A DNA stretch of 27,184 nt, from the NCBI RefSeq assembly GCF_022376445.1, contig NW_025955444.1, positions 1-27,184 of the forward strand, written 5' to 3'. Positions 9,238 to 18,504 of the stretch are shown piece by piece. The notes below the pieces were generated by a model. It saw only the letters and a list, made by a program, of their open reading frames with translations. It was not told the origin of the DNA and made no database searches. Positions within the stretch are counted from its first letter, which is position 1, and each line of letters begins with the position of its first letter. This DNA is from Fomitopsis serialis (Eukaryota; Basidiomycota; Agaricomycetes; Polyporales; Fomitopsidaceae). The translations under genes were made by a program, and so were the position numbers.

Positions 9238-11899
9238 TCAGTCCTCTCCGTCGTGCAGCACCGGCTCCGCCGCAGGTTCCTCCGGCAGTGACTCGAGTCC
9301 TCCTGTGTTCGCGGCCCTCGCTCGTTTCGAAGGACCGGGCTTCGCAAGTTCCTCCGGTTCGGCTTCCAGCGTCCGTTTCGAGCCGGACGACTGTTGGCTT
9401 GAGCGCTCGATGCTGTACTGAGCAATAGTCGAATGTTTGAAGGCTGCGAATTGGTCGGGCAACTTTTCCAGAGGTTCGTACAGGCCAACCGAGGACATGA
9501 AGGCCGTGCAGAAAGCACCTAAGATCGCATCATGGGTACTGAGCGGAGAAGGCGGCGGCGGCCCGGGAGGAGGGGGCGGCGACTGGGAGGGCGATCTTGG
9601 TGGAGCAACAGCGATATTAGGAGCCTCTCCGACAATACGGGGTAGCGGCGGAGACATGACGCTTGCGAACCAGCTTTGCTGTGCGATTTTGATGTTCGTG
9701 CTCGTGTTTGAGTCACTGACGGATGGCTTCACTGCGGTCACCTGCGCAGGTTCAGCCTCGCGGCCGACCACCAGATAGTGTTCTTTGCAGATCTTAGCAA
9801 GGTCGCTCAGAAGCTTCGCCAAGGGGTTGTCTCGATGCTCGAGGTTGACTCCTATGTAACCTTCGACCATGAGGTCATACTTCTGGGTGCCGCCAACTGC
9901 TTCTCCGTTTACGATACCCTGTGTCTCGTATACGCCAAGGACATGCGCCCTCAGCTCCTCGGGTCGGTCTGACATGCTGTGCTTGTAAAAGCGAAGGGTC
10001 ATCCACCGAAGGATATGTACGACCGCTTCCAGATCATCTGCTAGTTCGTGTTTCTTCCCAGGATTGCGCAGGAGCCTGGCAGACATGAATGGCCACGTAC
10101 CCTAGTGATAGAATTGATCAGTCGTCTGGCGAGCCGAATCGCGTGTCAAACTCACCGAACGGCCGGTATTCATCGCTGTGCCGAGGTATTTCTCATGCTT
10201 GCACAGGTCCCAGTCGATCAACATTCCAAAAACAAATACCTTTCCCTCAGCATCGATGTAGGTGAACAGAAGGATGTTCCGCGCGCTCATGTCGCGATGC
10301 ATAATCTTCTTTTTAACCCATGCTTGCTTATGAGCTGCAAGGAAAACTGAGTGAGCATAATTCACTCAACGAGCGACAATGCCTACCTTCCAGGGCTTGA
10401 AACAGAGTTCCTACTAGATAAAATGCATCCTCGTGCTCCTCCAGAGGACGCCCGATCTCCTTGACAACTAGGCGGTAGTGCTTCAGGGCCGCAGGCTTCA
10501 TATACGACCGAGGGTTCATCAGCAAGAAGGCCTGGGTGCACGTCTTCTGCTCGTCGTTGCCGCTCCGCACGTGCCCCCTAAACAAGGGCGTCGGCACGAA
10601 CTGAACACCAGCCTTTCTAAGGTCTTCCAGCACCTGTCCCTCTTGTAGCGAACTGTCCGTGTCGGCACGCCAGTAGTCCTTGAGGAAGACCAAGCGATCG
10701 CGAGCGACCTCGTATGCGATGTAGCATTTGGTGCCACGCCCGGTAGGAGAGTTACTGGCGAAGTAGCGCTTCCCGACGACAAACTCAACAGGCCTGTTCG
10801 CATATGCTTCCTTGTTGACGGAGTCGTCTTCGCAAGGGACCATAGGGGCAAGGCGTTCCAAGTCTGTCTGGTCGACGCGATCGCCGACCGGCATCGTGAT
10901 CGTGTAGGCCGGCCAACCATCTTGATCAAGAGCTGCCTTGCGGGACTTGTCCGCCCAATCATTCCGCGTGTGACAGTCACGCATCTTCTTGACCTCCTCC
11001 TCGGTAGCTCGTCTCACCGTCGGGTCAAAGCCGCGCTGCGCCTCGGTCATGCACGCGTATCGCCAGATCACCCGGTGGAGCAACGACGGGTCCTTCTCGA
11101 AGTCGATAGGAGTGGACACGATGGCGCCCGCCCTGTCCCAACGGACGACGCGAGCCTGCCCCTTGAAGACGTACATCGTGAAGCAGTGCACACGATGCTG
11201 CCGCCCAAGAAGTTTTGCAACGCACGCTGCCTGCTGCTCCATCCCCCAGTCCGTCGCGAAATCCGAGCGCACGAGCGTCTTGGACTCTGAGTGGTCATGC
11301 TCTTCGTGCTGGCTGGCCTGCGTGTTATCGTCTTGTAGGTGACCCTGAAGAGCATCCTCGGACTTGCCCTCAGGAATCTGCAGCTTCTCTTCAAACTGGG
11401 ACGCACATTCGCGGTGGTCTGTCTTGACTTCCACCGGTAATGAAACCCATGCCCAGCAAGTCCGCCCCCGGAACCCCGCCTGCCTTCTAGTACCCTGCGC
11501 CGGAAGCGTGTGCTCCGACTTCGCGTCGTCGTGGTCGGGATAGAAGCAGACGCCGACCTTCTCCTGTGAGGCAAAGTCAAGTCGATCGCTGACGTCCGGC
11601 CCGGGATGGCCACGCGTATCCTTCGCAACGAGCTTCGGGTCCCCGTGTGGACAACCGTCGAAGATGGCTTGCGCGACCGTGCACTAGTCGCAGACACTCT
11701 TTGAGCGATGACCTCATGCTGAGACAGGTCGCGGACTTACCAGTGCACGGCAGATAGGACCTTCCGTAGAGCTGAAGAGCGTCGTCCTGTCTATTGCGGG
11801 AATCTGGAGCTCAGAGTTCGGCGGAAGGTCAGGGCCCGGCATATACAGTGCCATGAAGTCGTCATAATTCATCTCAGCCACTCCAAGTTTGAACTTCAT
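9238..11899 (-). CDS. FunK1 fungal-type protein kinase, copy B (intact)
   Basis: A fungal-specific protein kinase, open across exons 11899-11741, 11683-10387, 10334-10156 and 10101-9238. Introns are 57, 52 and 54 nt with GT..AG ends. From ATG 11899 it encodes 832 aa. Kinase features in order: GRGTKCY, VFLKDYWR with the likely ATP-binding lysine, HRDMSARN (D500 catalytic, N505) and LIDWDLC (D526/D528), which takes the place of DFG. GTWPFMSARLL opens the next exon, a segment conserved in the family. The tail has a Pro-rich run (PPPPPGPPPP), then GPSKRAR, a basic nuclear-type signal, and an acidic HDGED end. The start is uncertain. The frame stays open upstream to TAA 11981-11983 with similarity to copy A, but offers no Met. 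Copy C has two further upstream exons that I could not locate here. Probably an active kinase; substrate unknown. Confidence 0.85.
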
Positions 11900-12653
11900 A
11901 ACCGGTGCGTAGAGGGCTTGAACTCCGTTGCGATGTTCGGCCTGGTCCCAGATTTGACGGAGAGCGTGGGATGGAGAACGTTATATGGTAGGACGTCGCG
12001 GGGCTTGGTAGTATCTTGGTGATACCGAGGGAGCGGTCGCTGCAGCGCGCGAAGTGCATCATGTGGGATCATTGGCTGTTGTAGAGAACGGAGCCACTTA
12101 CATTGTTTCTGTACTGTCAGAGGCGTTGGAAAGGACCGTGGGCAGCATCAAAGGCTCAATGTCAACAATTTGAGCGGAAGTGATCCAGGCGGACAGGATG
12201 GCGTGGCTCACTGTTACCGGATTGGTTAAGGAATGACCAGCCAACTGGTTGACGGCGCGTGCGGCACGCGACTTACAGTTTCTAGATGTGTGGTGCCACA
12301 GTCGCCTCCAGCTACTACACTGGGCGCGGTGCCAGAGAGAGATGGGTCGGAGAAGGATAAAGGATGAAGGTGTGACTCACGAAGGTAGGCAGAACGCGTA
12401 CGCTCTGTATCTATTGAGAAAACCGCGACCGTCCGTTAACTACTGCACTGCCAGTGGCAGACCTTGCACTGGCACCCCTGCTCAATTTCGTCAATTTGCG
12501 GAGGAGTAAGATCATCATTTGGCTCACTGTACTGTATGGATAGACCTCGACGCGCCTGCGATCCTGTGTTCCAAGTTATTTGCTTCAATCACTGGTGGTG
12601 GCGGTCTGAATCAAGGCGTCAATGAAGTGGGAACGAGAGCCTTGCTCCTGTTG

Positions 12654-12679
12654 GCCAGATCTCCGATTGATACAGCCAC
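12654..12679. repeat. 5'-flank block, copy B instance
   Basis: Near-exact counterpart of 3549-3574 with one substitution (GATTGATAC instead of GATTGATGC). It is preceded in both flanks by a GGAACGAGA word. After it, GGTACGATGACAAGCGCTGG resembles the start of the NAA15 remnant in the A flank, but nothing further of NAA15 is visible here. Confidence 0.6.
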
Positions 12680-12710
12680 AACGGTACGATGACAAGCGCT
12701 GGAGAACCAC

Positions 12711-13518
12711 TGGCAAAGATCTTGTTGAACCCGGTGCGTTGTACATGTCCATGGGTGCGCCGCCGGATCGGATCCGCTTCCCTACTACTAAGGCCGCATA
12801 CAAATCGAACGAACTGGAGTCGTGATGCCAGTCAAGGCGTGCAGGGTGTGAAGCAGGCTGCTCTGGCTGCTGACCTTCTTTACGTCAAAGAGAACCTGCG
12901 TGACGGGAGCATCAGTTCGTCGAGCTCAGTGTGTTGACCTAGATCTTGAACTTGTTGCCGCTCGGAGTCACTGTTGCTGGCCACGTATGTGCCGTAAATG
13001 GCGGGGATCGTGAGCAGATCGGCGAACTTCAAGCTTCAAGTTGCGAGCGAGCTCCACCGATTGGCAGCCGCTCTGGGACGGAAACTTGAAGTAAGGCTAT
13101 GCGGCAGCGGGTGAGACTACCGCCAGTGAGTTAGATAGTAAGGACGAGCAGGGCGGCCGGAGGCAAGCAGGCTGCGAGCGCAGAAGACCGCCGCGCACTT
13201 GTTCGCACGAAACAGCCTCACGCTCAGTGACATCGAGTTTGAGTACTACTTGAATTATTCCGAGCGCCTCGCACACAGCCCGAGCCCGAGCGACATTGAG
13301 AAGAATCTGAGAATGTCCATGACAATAGACATCGCGCGTCGTGCAGATCATTGCTACTGTCCTCACCGTCATGACCAATATTTGGCGTGCATCGTTCCAT
13401 CTTATCCAGCACGCTCGGTTTCCAAAGTAGACAGCAGTCGTATGATGTTTATATCGCAAACTTGGGGCCCTGAATTTTACACCAACACTCGAACACATAC
13501 GTGCACAACAACTGGCCA
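12711..13518. other. Region with possible exon remnants, unassigned
   Basis: No gene can be assembled, but three plus-strand pieces look more protein-like than their surroundings. Around 12840-12935 the translation contains VKQAALAADLLYVKENLRDG. Around 13020-13091 it contains ANFKLQVASELHRLAAALGR and ends at a GTAAGG donor-like site. Around 13190-13330 it contains LFARNSLTLSDIEFEYYLNY. The order and strand are consistent, but I recognise no family. They could be exons of one degraded gene or coincidence. Confidence 0.25.
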
Positions 13519-16500
13519 TTACTCGGGCAACGACACCAGCCCGCCCGACGCCGTGGTCTTCGCTCTCTTCGAACGACTAGACTGCCCCTCCTGTGCTGGA
13601 CCCTCCAACTCTCGCTTTGATCCCGAGGACACTTGGCTCGAGCGCTCGCGATTGCGTTGCTGTACCGGGGAGTTGTAAAAGGCGGCGAACTGGTCCTCCG
13701 TCATCTCCAGCGACGTCAAGGACTCAGCTCCCGTTTCCAGGGCGTTACCAACGATGATGAGGATGGCAGTGTGATTGGAGAGCCTCAGAGACGGCGTTGG
13801 CTGGGCTGACGGCTGGGCTTCAGGGGCCTCCAGAACTGTAGGATTCTTACGGACGCGGGCGAATATGGCGGCCGACATGGCGCTATTTGTGACGGACGCG
13901 GAGTGTTGCTTAGGCTTGCCTTCCTGGGCTTTCAACGCCAGATAGTGTGCTTGACACATCGAAGCGAGCTTGGCCAGGAGCTCGCCGAGGGCACTGTCCT
14001 CGGCGTCGAGGAAGACACCGCTAGATCCGGTCAGCATAAGTGCGAGCTTCCCCTCGCCGCCGATGTCTTCGTTACTCTTTACATCGTCGTACACCTCGTA
14101 CACATTGAGTATCTGTTGTCGCAGCTGTTCAGGCTTCTTGGTGGTACGGTGTTTGAAGAACCGAAGGCACATCCAGCACAGAACGTGTACGGCGGACTCG
14201 ATGTCGTCTGACACCTCGTGCTCCTTTTTAGGGTTCGCGAGGAGTCTGGCAGACATGAATTGCCACGTGCCCTGAGAGCGGTCAGACTGTTAGCCACTCT
14301 GTACCACGACATGATCGCCTCGACACTCACTGAACGCCCAGGACGCGATATCGTTTTTAAATAACCCACGAATTTGCATAGATCCCAGTCGATCAAAACG
14401 CCCAGAAAATGCCAATTACCGGCCTCGTCTTGGTAGTCGAGGATGAGGATGTTACCCGCACTGATGTCGCGATGCAGGTATTGCTGCTCCCACGCCTGCC
14501 TATGCGCTGCGATGATGATTGAGTACAGGGTATAGACTTCGTGACTGACAAACATGAAACCGACCTTCGAGCGCATCATAAACAACTCCGACCAGTTCGA
14601 GTGCGTTGGCAAGTTTGTCTAGAGGACGACCGATTTCCTTGATGACCAAGCGATAATGATGTTGCACCACGGGCCGACGCTTGGTCTCTTCGTCTTCTGG
14701 CAGCAACTCGTGAGTGAGCGTCGTTTGCACACAGCCCGACGTTGACAGCACATCCCCTTCGGCTATAGGCGTGGGCACATTCTGCACGCCAGCGGCCCTC
14801 AACTCCTCTAACACCTTGCCCTCAGGTTTCGTCGACGGCGTTTCGGTACGCCAGTAGTCCTTCAGAAAGACCAGGCGCTTACGGGATACCTCGTAGGCGA
14901 TGTAGCACTTCGTCCCTCGTCCTGTGGGGGAGTCGGTGGCAAAGTATCGCTTCCCTACGATGAAACACCCTTGGTCCCGAGACTTGGTTCGGCCTCCAGT
15001 GTCGGAGTCCTCATCCTTGCGGATGTTGTCTGTGATGGGCTTCAGGACGCCTTGGTCTACGAGGTCGTCGGGCTGCATTTGGATCTTGTAGACTGGCCAC
15101 CCACGCTGATCGAGGGCATCGTGACGGCGCATGTTGGCCCACGGATTCGGTGCGCTGCAAGTCCGCATATCCTCGATTTCTTTCTTCGTGGCCGGAACCA
15201 CAGTTGGGTCGAAGCCACGTAGCTCTTGGCTCATACACGCGTACCGCCAGATGACCAGGTGGAGCAGCGATGGGACCTCTGCGAAGTCAATTGGCGTAGA
15301 GACGATGGCACCGGCGCGGTCCCAGCGAACGACACGAGCCTGGCCCTTGTAGATGAAGAGCGCGAAGACATGCAGCCGGTGCTGCCTCCGAAAGATCTTC
15401 GCGACGTACTCCGCCATCTGTGCTAGGGCCTCATTCGCGCCCGACCCAGAGGGAAGAAACGGCCGCGGTACCGGCGGCGTTGTATTCTTTTTGCTGGTCG
15501 ACTCCTCGAGCGGCGCGGTCTCGTTGACCGGTGTCATCGGAGAATCCTCGACATCAGAGTCGTCACGGGCGTCGGTCGCCTTGTCCTTGCCCTTGCCCCC
15601 GGTCGTCTTTCCCCTGCCCTTGCCCCTACCCCGTCCTCGTCCTCGTCCCCTTCCCCTCCCCCTGCCTCTACCCCTGCCGCCTCCACCGCCCGTGTTCGCC
15701 CTTGCTTTTCCCTTGTCTGCAGCCCCGAGCTCCGCAGGGTCGTCGTGGTGCTCGGCGACGCCGTCATTGCCTTCGTTGTCGTGAGGCTCCTCAGAGTCAC
15801 CACGTTTCTTCCTGCCATCCTTGTTGACGAAATCGAACGCGCATTTGTCGTGCTCCGTCTTGATCTCTACCAGCAAGGAGATCCAAGCCCAGCGAGTGGA
15901 CGCCCGAAACTGCGCCAAGCTTTTGCTTCCCGTAAGCCGGTAGTCATCCTCAGCACGGCCGCCCGCCGGGTAGAATGAGACGTCGACTCTGTTCTGCTCC
16001 GCGTAGTCGTTGCGATCGCTGGAGTCTGGGTGGTCGCGCGTGTTCTTCGCAACCAGCTTCTCGCCTTCGTGACTATTGTCGAAAATTTCCTGAGCAACTC
16101 TGCACTGTTTACAAAAGCGTCGTGAGTGATGGCCTTGAGTGGAGACAACGGTCGTACGTACCAGTTCAATACAGACATCGTTCTCCCTTCCCATAAGCTT
16201 ATCCATGTCGAAGTCGGGTATGTTAGGCGCGGACGTCGACGGGACGTCAAGTCCCGGCATGTAGCGCGCCATGAACTCGTCAAACTTCATCTCCACCGTC
16301 TTCGACCTCATCTCTTTAGCGTAAGGAGGAAGCTGACCCTCGGTGTTCCCTTGTCTGTTTGGCTTGGAGATAGAATGAGGCTGGCGCGATGCCTTCACAG
16401 GGGTGCTGTTGAAGACTGTAGGGGATTGCTTGCTCTTGGAGGTTGCCTGAGCGGATTGCGCTGGGTCTGAAGCACCCTGGGCCGCTGCACTATTGCCAGG

Positions 16501-16826
16501 CTTGAGCGGAAGTAGCCACAGAAACATCACGAAATCGCTTACGATATTTTGGTACTTGCACGCGATGGGGTCGGGAGAGTCGAAGCTTCTCTGTGTCTAG
16601 CGTTAGCCGAGATGACGTTCGTCGAGAGAGCGATACAACTTACGTCGATTCTACTGACGATTCCCGTGTGGCGGAGGGACTCGATGGTTCCCTGACACGA
16701 CAATCAGGACAGTGGACAGCCACGAGAACTGCGCGCGACTTACGAGCCTTCAGCTGTTGTACCGGGAGGTGATGTAGCACGACGAGATTCAGCAAGGCTG
16801 GGCCCGGGCTCAGGTGAGGACGACAT
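13519..16826 (-). CDS. FunK1 fungal-type protein kinase, copy C (full length)
   Basis: The best-preserved kinase. Exons are 16826-16744, 16691-16644, 16585-16162, 16104-14565, 14506-14331 and 14271-13519. All introns are 52-59 nt with GT..AG ends, and the sum is exactly 1008 codons (1007 aa). Two small 5' exons (MSSSPEPGP.., EPSSPSATRESS..) join in frame to FDSPDPIACKYQNIVSDF. A TATA box 50 bp upstream supports this start. Order along the protein: a Ser/Thr/Pro-rich N-terminus and the family N-terminal region (CRVAQEIF at 186). An Arg-Gly repeat at about 324-349 and an acidic linker follow. The kinase core has GRGTKCY at 580-586, K600 in VFLKDYWR, HRDISAGN with D712 and N717, and LIDWD at 736-740. 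Then come GTWQFMSARLL and a tail with the basic motif SRSKRAK. All core residues are present, so activity is likely; substrate and pathway are unknown. Its last ~380 bp are almost identical to copy D. Confidence 0.9.
13586..13967. repeat. Gene-conversion-like tract, copy C side
   Basis: This ~380-bp part of the last exon matches 18575-18957 in copy D with only about ten substitutions and no indels. Immediately beyond about 13967 the two copies diverge sharply (GCTTGGCCAGGAGCTC against GGTTGTCGAGGAGTAGG). The kinase exon further up is visibly less similar than the tract. Confidence 0.75.
15608..15691. repeat. Polypyrimidine tract encoding Arg-Gly repeat
   Basis: The plus strand is almost pure C/T with regular G, built from CCCCTGCC, CGTCCT and CCCCTT units. 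On the coding (minus) strand it gives alternating Gly-Arg, about 26 residues between residues 324 and 349 of copy C. It is absent from copies A, B and D, where the same linker is acidic. RGG/RG repeats often bind RNA or are targets of arginine methylation, but no such role is shown here. The tract is expected to be length-polymorphic. Confidence 0.85.
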
Positions 16827-16875
16827 CTGGAGAAGATGAGGGTTGGGCTTACGCAGTGGGCGAAGACGTGTCCGC

Positions 16876-16882
16876 TTTATAT
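16876..16882 (-). promoter_or_regulatory. TATA box of FunK1 copy C
   Basis: On the minus strand the sequence reads GGATATAAAGCGG, an ATATAAA element 50 bp upstream of the ATG at 16826. It supports the two-exon N-terminal extension over a start further inside the gene. Confidence 0.65.
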
Positions 16883-17306
16883 CCAGCTCAGATAGCCACG
16901 ATGTCTGTTGGCCACAGAACACGCCTGTTTCATTATTCTCTGAGGTTAGCATTGTTGTTGCTGGCCGAAATGGTTCACCTTTCCTAATCGGTAGGTTGTC
17001 TCGCGCCTTTTGCGCAGATCCAAGTCCGAAATATTGTCAGCGTACGCACAATTTGCCCAATATGGGACAGTCTGAGTCGAGGCGTGCGACGTTGGGACGA
17101 GAACAATGGGACTGAGCCACATCTCAGATTGATGGACCACAGTGCAGCCACACGCGGATCAAACGCGTGTGCGCGACCTTGTTCCCGATTTGGCAATTTG
17201 TAGTTGCCACGTCCACGGCGTCTCCCAAAGTGTGGTCGCTGAAGCGCGCAGCCACTCCGATTGGCGGCAAGTGCTGGCCTTCGCCTGCTGCGAGACCTCA
17301 GGCAGG
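16883..17306. other. Intergenic between divergent FunK1 copy C and the Nudix gene
   Basis: About 0.4 kb shared by two divergent promoters. It holds the degenerate FunK1 flank block (17126-17152) and a GATTGGCGG CCAAT-type word (inverted) near 17260. No gene is seen. Confidence 0.5.
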
Positions 17307-17313
17307 GATATAT
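17307..17313 (+). promoter_or_regulatory. TATA-like element of the Nudix gene
   Basis: GATATAT within GGGATATATTCG, about 60 bp upstream of ATG 17369. The spacing is suitable for a TATA box; no other signal is clear. Confidence 0.45.
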
Positions 17314-17368
17314 TCGTGCAATCGCGGGATATTGACTGACGAGCTCCAGTGAGCCCTCGTTCGTCATC

Positions 17369-18225
17369 ATGGCTTCAGGTGCAACCGACGTGCCACCTGG
17401 GCTTCACGCGGATGGTCGACTCTCTGTCTTGGCCGAGTCGGGGTCCATGGATTGGATGCCCTTCGAAAAGGCAAAGCTCTACACGAACGCATTCGTGAGG
17501 CAGGATAGTAAGGTCGGTGAGGTGGCAAGGGCTTTATTACGGCGTCCAAACAGTGTTGACAATTGCACAAACAGCTCCTGCTCGGCTTCAAGAAGCGGGG
17601 CCTTGGAAAAGGACTGTAGGTTGCGGCCTTGCTCGCACTTCTCGTCCGCTACTCACTGTCCGCGCCAAGGTACAATGGCTTTGGTGGGAAGGTAGATCCC
17701 GGAGAAACGCCCGCTGAGGCAGCAGTGCGGGAGCTCAAGGAAAGTGCAGTCTCTCGCAAATCGCGACTCTTACTTACGATGTCCGTGCACAGGAGGAGGC
17801 TGGGATAACAGCCAAACTCGAGCATCAAGGCACGCTGTTCTTCATGAGCCCTGAAATCGCCGAAGCCGCTCACATCGAGGTCTATTATGCCGAAGACTTT
17901 GACGGCAAGATTACAGAGTAAGCAGTAGTCTCTCGTTGCTCGTCTGGTCGTCCAGAGACGACGTTTAACTGCTTTGAGTAGGTCCGAAGAGATGCGTCCT
18001 GAATGGTTCGCTATCCCGGACACAGATGCCCGACACCACGATATCATCCAGAAGCCGAAGCAAGTCGATGAAGCGTCCGGGCTGCGGTTCATCCCGTACG
18101 ACGAGATGTGGGAGGACGATGCAGTGTGGTTGCCAGCTTTCCTTTCCGGCCGCCATTTCATCGGACGCGCAGACTTCGGGACAGCTGGTCGTCTGCAGAA
18201 ATGGTGGTTTGCGTTGAAGTCTTAG
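17369..18225 (+). CDS. Nudix hydrolase, MTH1/NUDT1-like (8-oxo-dGTPase), one-base defect
   Basis: Likely removes oxidised purine nucleoside triphosphates (8-oxo-dGTP to monophosphate and pyrophosphate). Exons are 17369-17512, 17575-17615, 17670-17743, about 17796-17917 and 17982-18225. Splicing reads [14 protein letters not shown], then [20 protein letters not shown], which matches the MTH1 fold start. The Nudix box begins [20 protein letters not shown] and should continue EEAGI. Exon 3 ends AAGGAA plus one extra A before the only GT donor (17744). Every usable acceptor (17792 or 17795) then breaks the frame by one base. Removing that A restores REL-KEEAG and gives 207 aa. The C-terminal part keeps [12 protein letters not shown] and an [10 protein letters not shown] segment typical of MTH1, with a longer insert before it. 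Either a base error or a young inactivating insertion; the rest is well conserved. Confidence 0.8.
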
Positions 18226-18504
18226 CAATTTCTCGTAGACATCGCCTCGGTCGCTTGAGATCGTGCTTCCCTTGCTGCTCGTTGTTACGAAGCACGTCCT
18301 ATATGGAATAATATGCATTCTTCTTCATACAACACTAGCGAGCGCGTGCTCCAACATCTCTACGACCGCCTTCGCACTTCCTCAGATAGGCTCATGGCCA
18401 CTTGTGCCGTAATCGTAGTTTAAGAGCATAACGGGTATCTACATCGTTAATCGTGCCTTAAAGCCCCATCAACATCCTTGAGCACATACATGCACAATAA
18501 CTGG
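18226..18504. other. Short convergent intergenic region
   Basis: Between the converging 3' ends of the Nudix gene and FunK1 copy D. No gene or clear terminator is seen. Confidence 0.5.

Larger units (their letters stand above)
9020..12710. repeat. Duplicated segment, B member of the A/B pair
   Basis: Direct repeat of about 110-3610, covering the 3' flank, the FunK1 copy B gene and its 5' flank up to the shared 26-bp block and slightly beyond it (GACAAGCGCTG near 12700). Indels account for the length difference. The pair is separated by about 5.4 kb holding the NAA15 remnant and the zinc-finger gene, so the duplication is dispersed tandem rather than adjacent. Confidence 0.75.

Noticed and set aside
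110..12710. Transposon origin for the A/B duplication
   Set aside because: No terminal inverted repeats, target-site duplication or transposase could be identified, so segmental duplication is the simpler reading.
14971..16470. Long plus-strand frames opposite FunK1 copy C
   Set aside because: They are antisense shadows of a well-supported exon. The Pro/Leu-rich one comes from the Arg-Gly tract.
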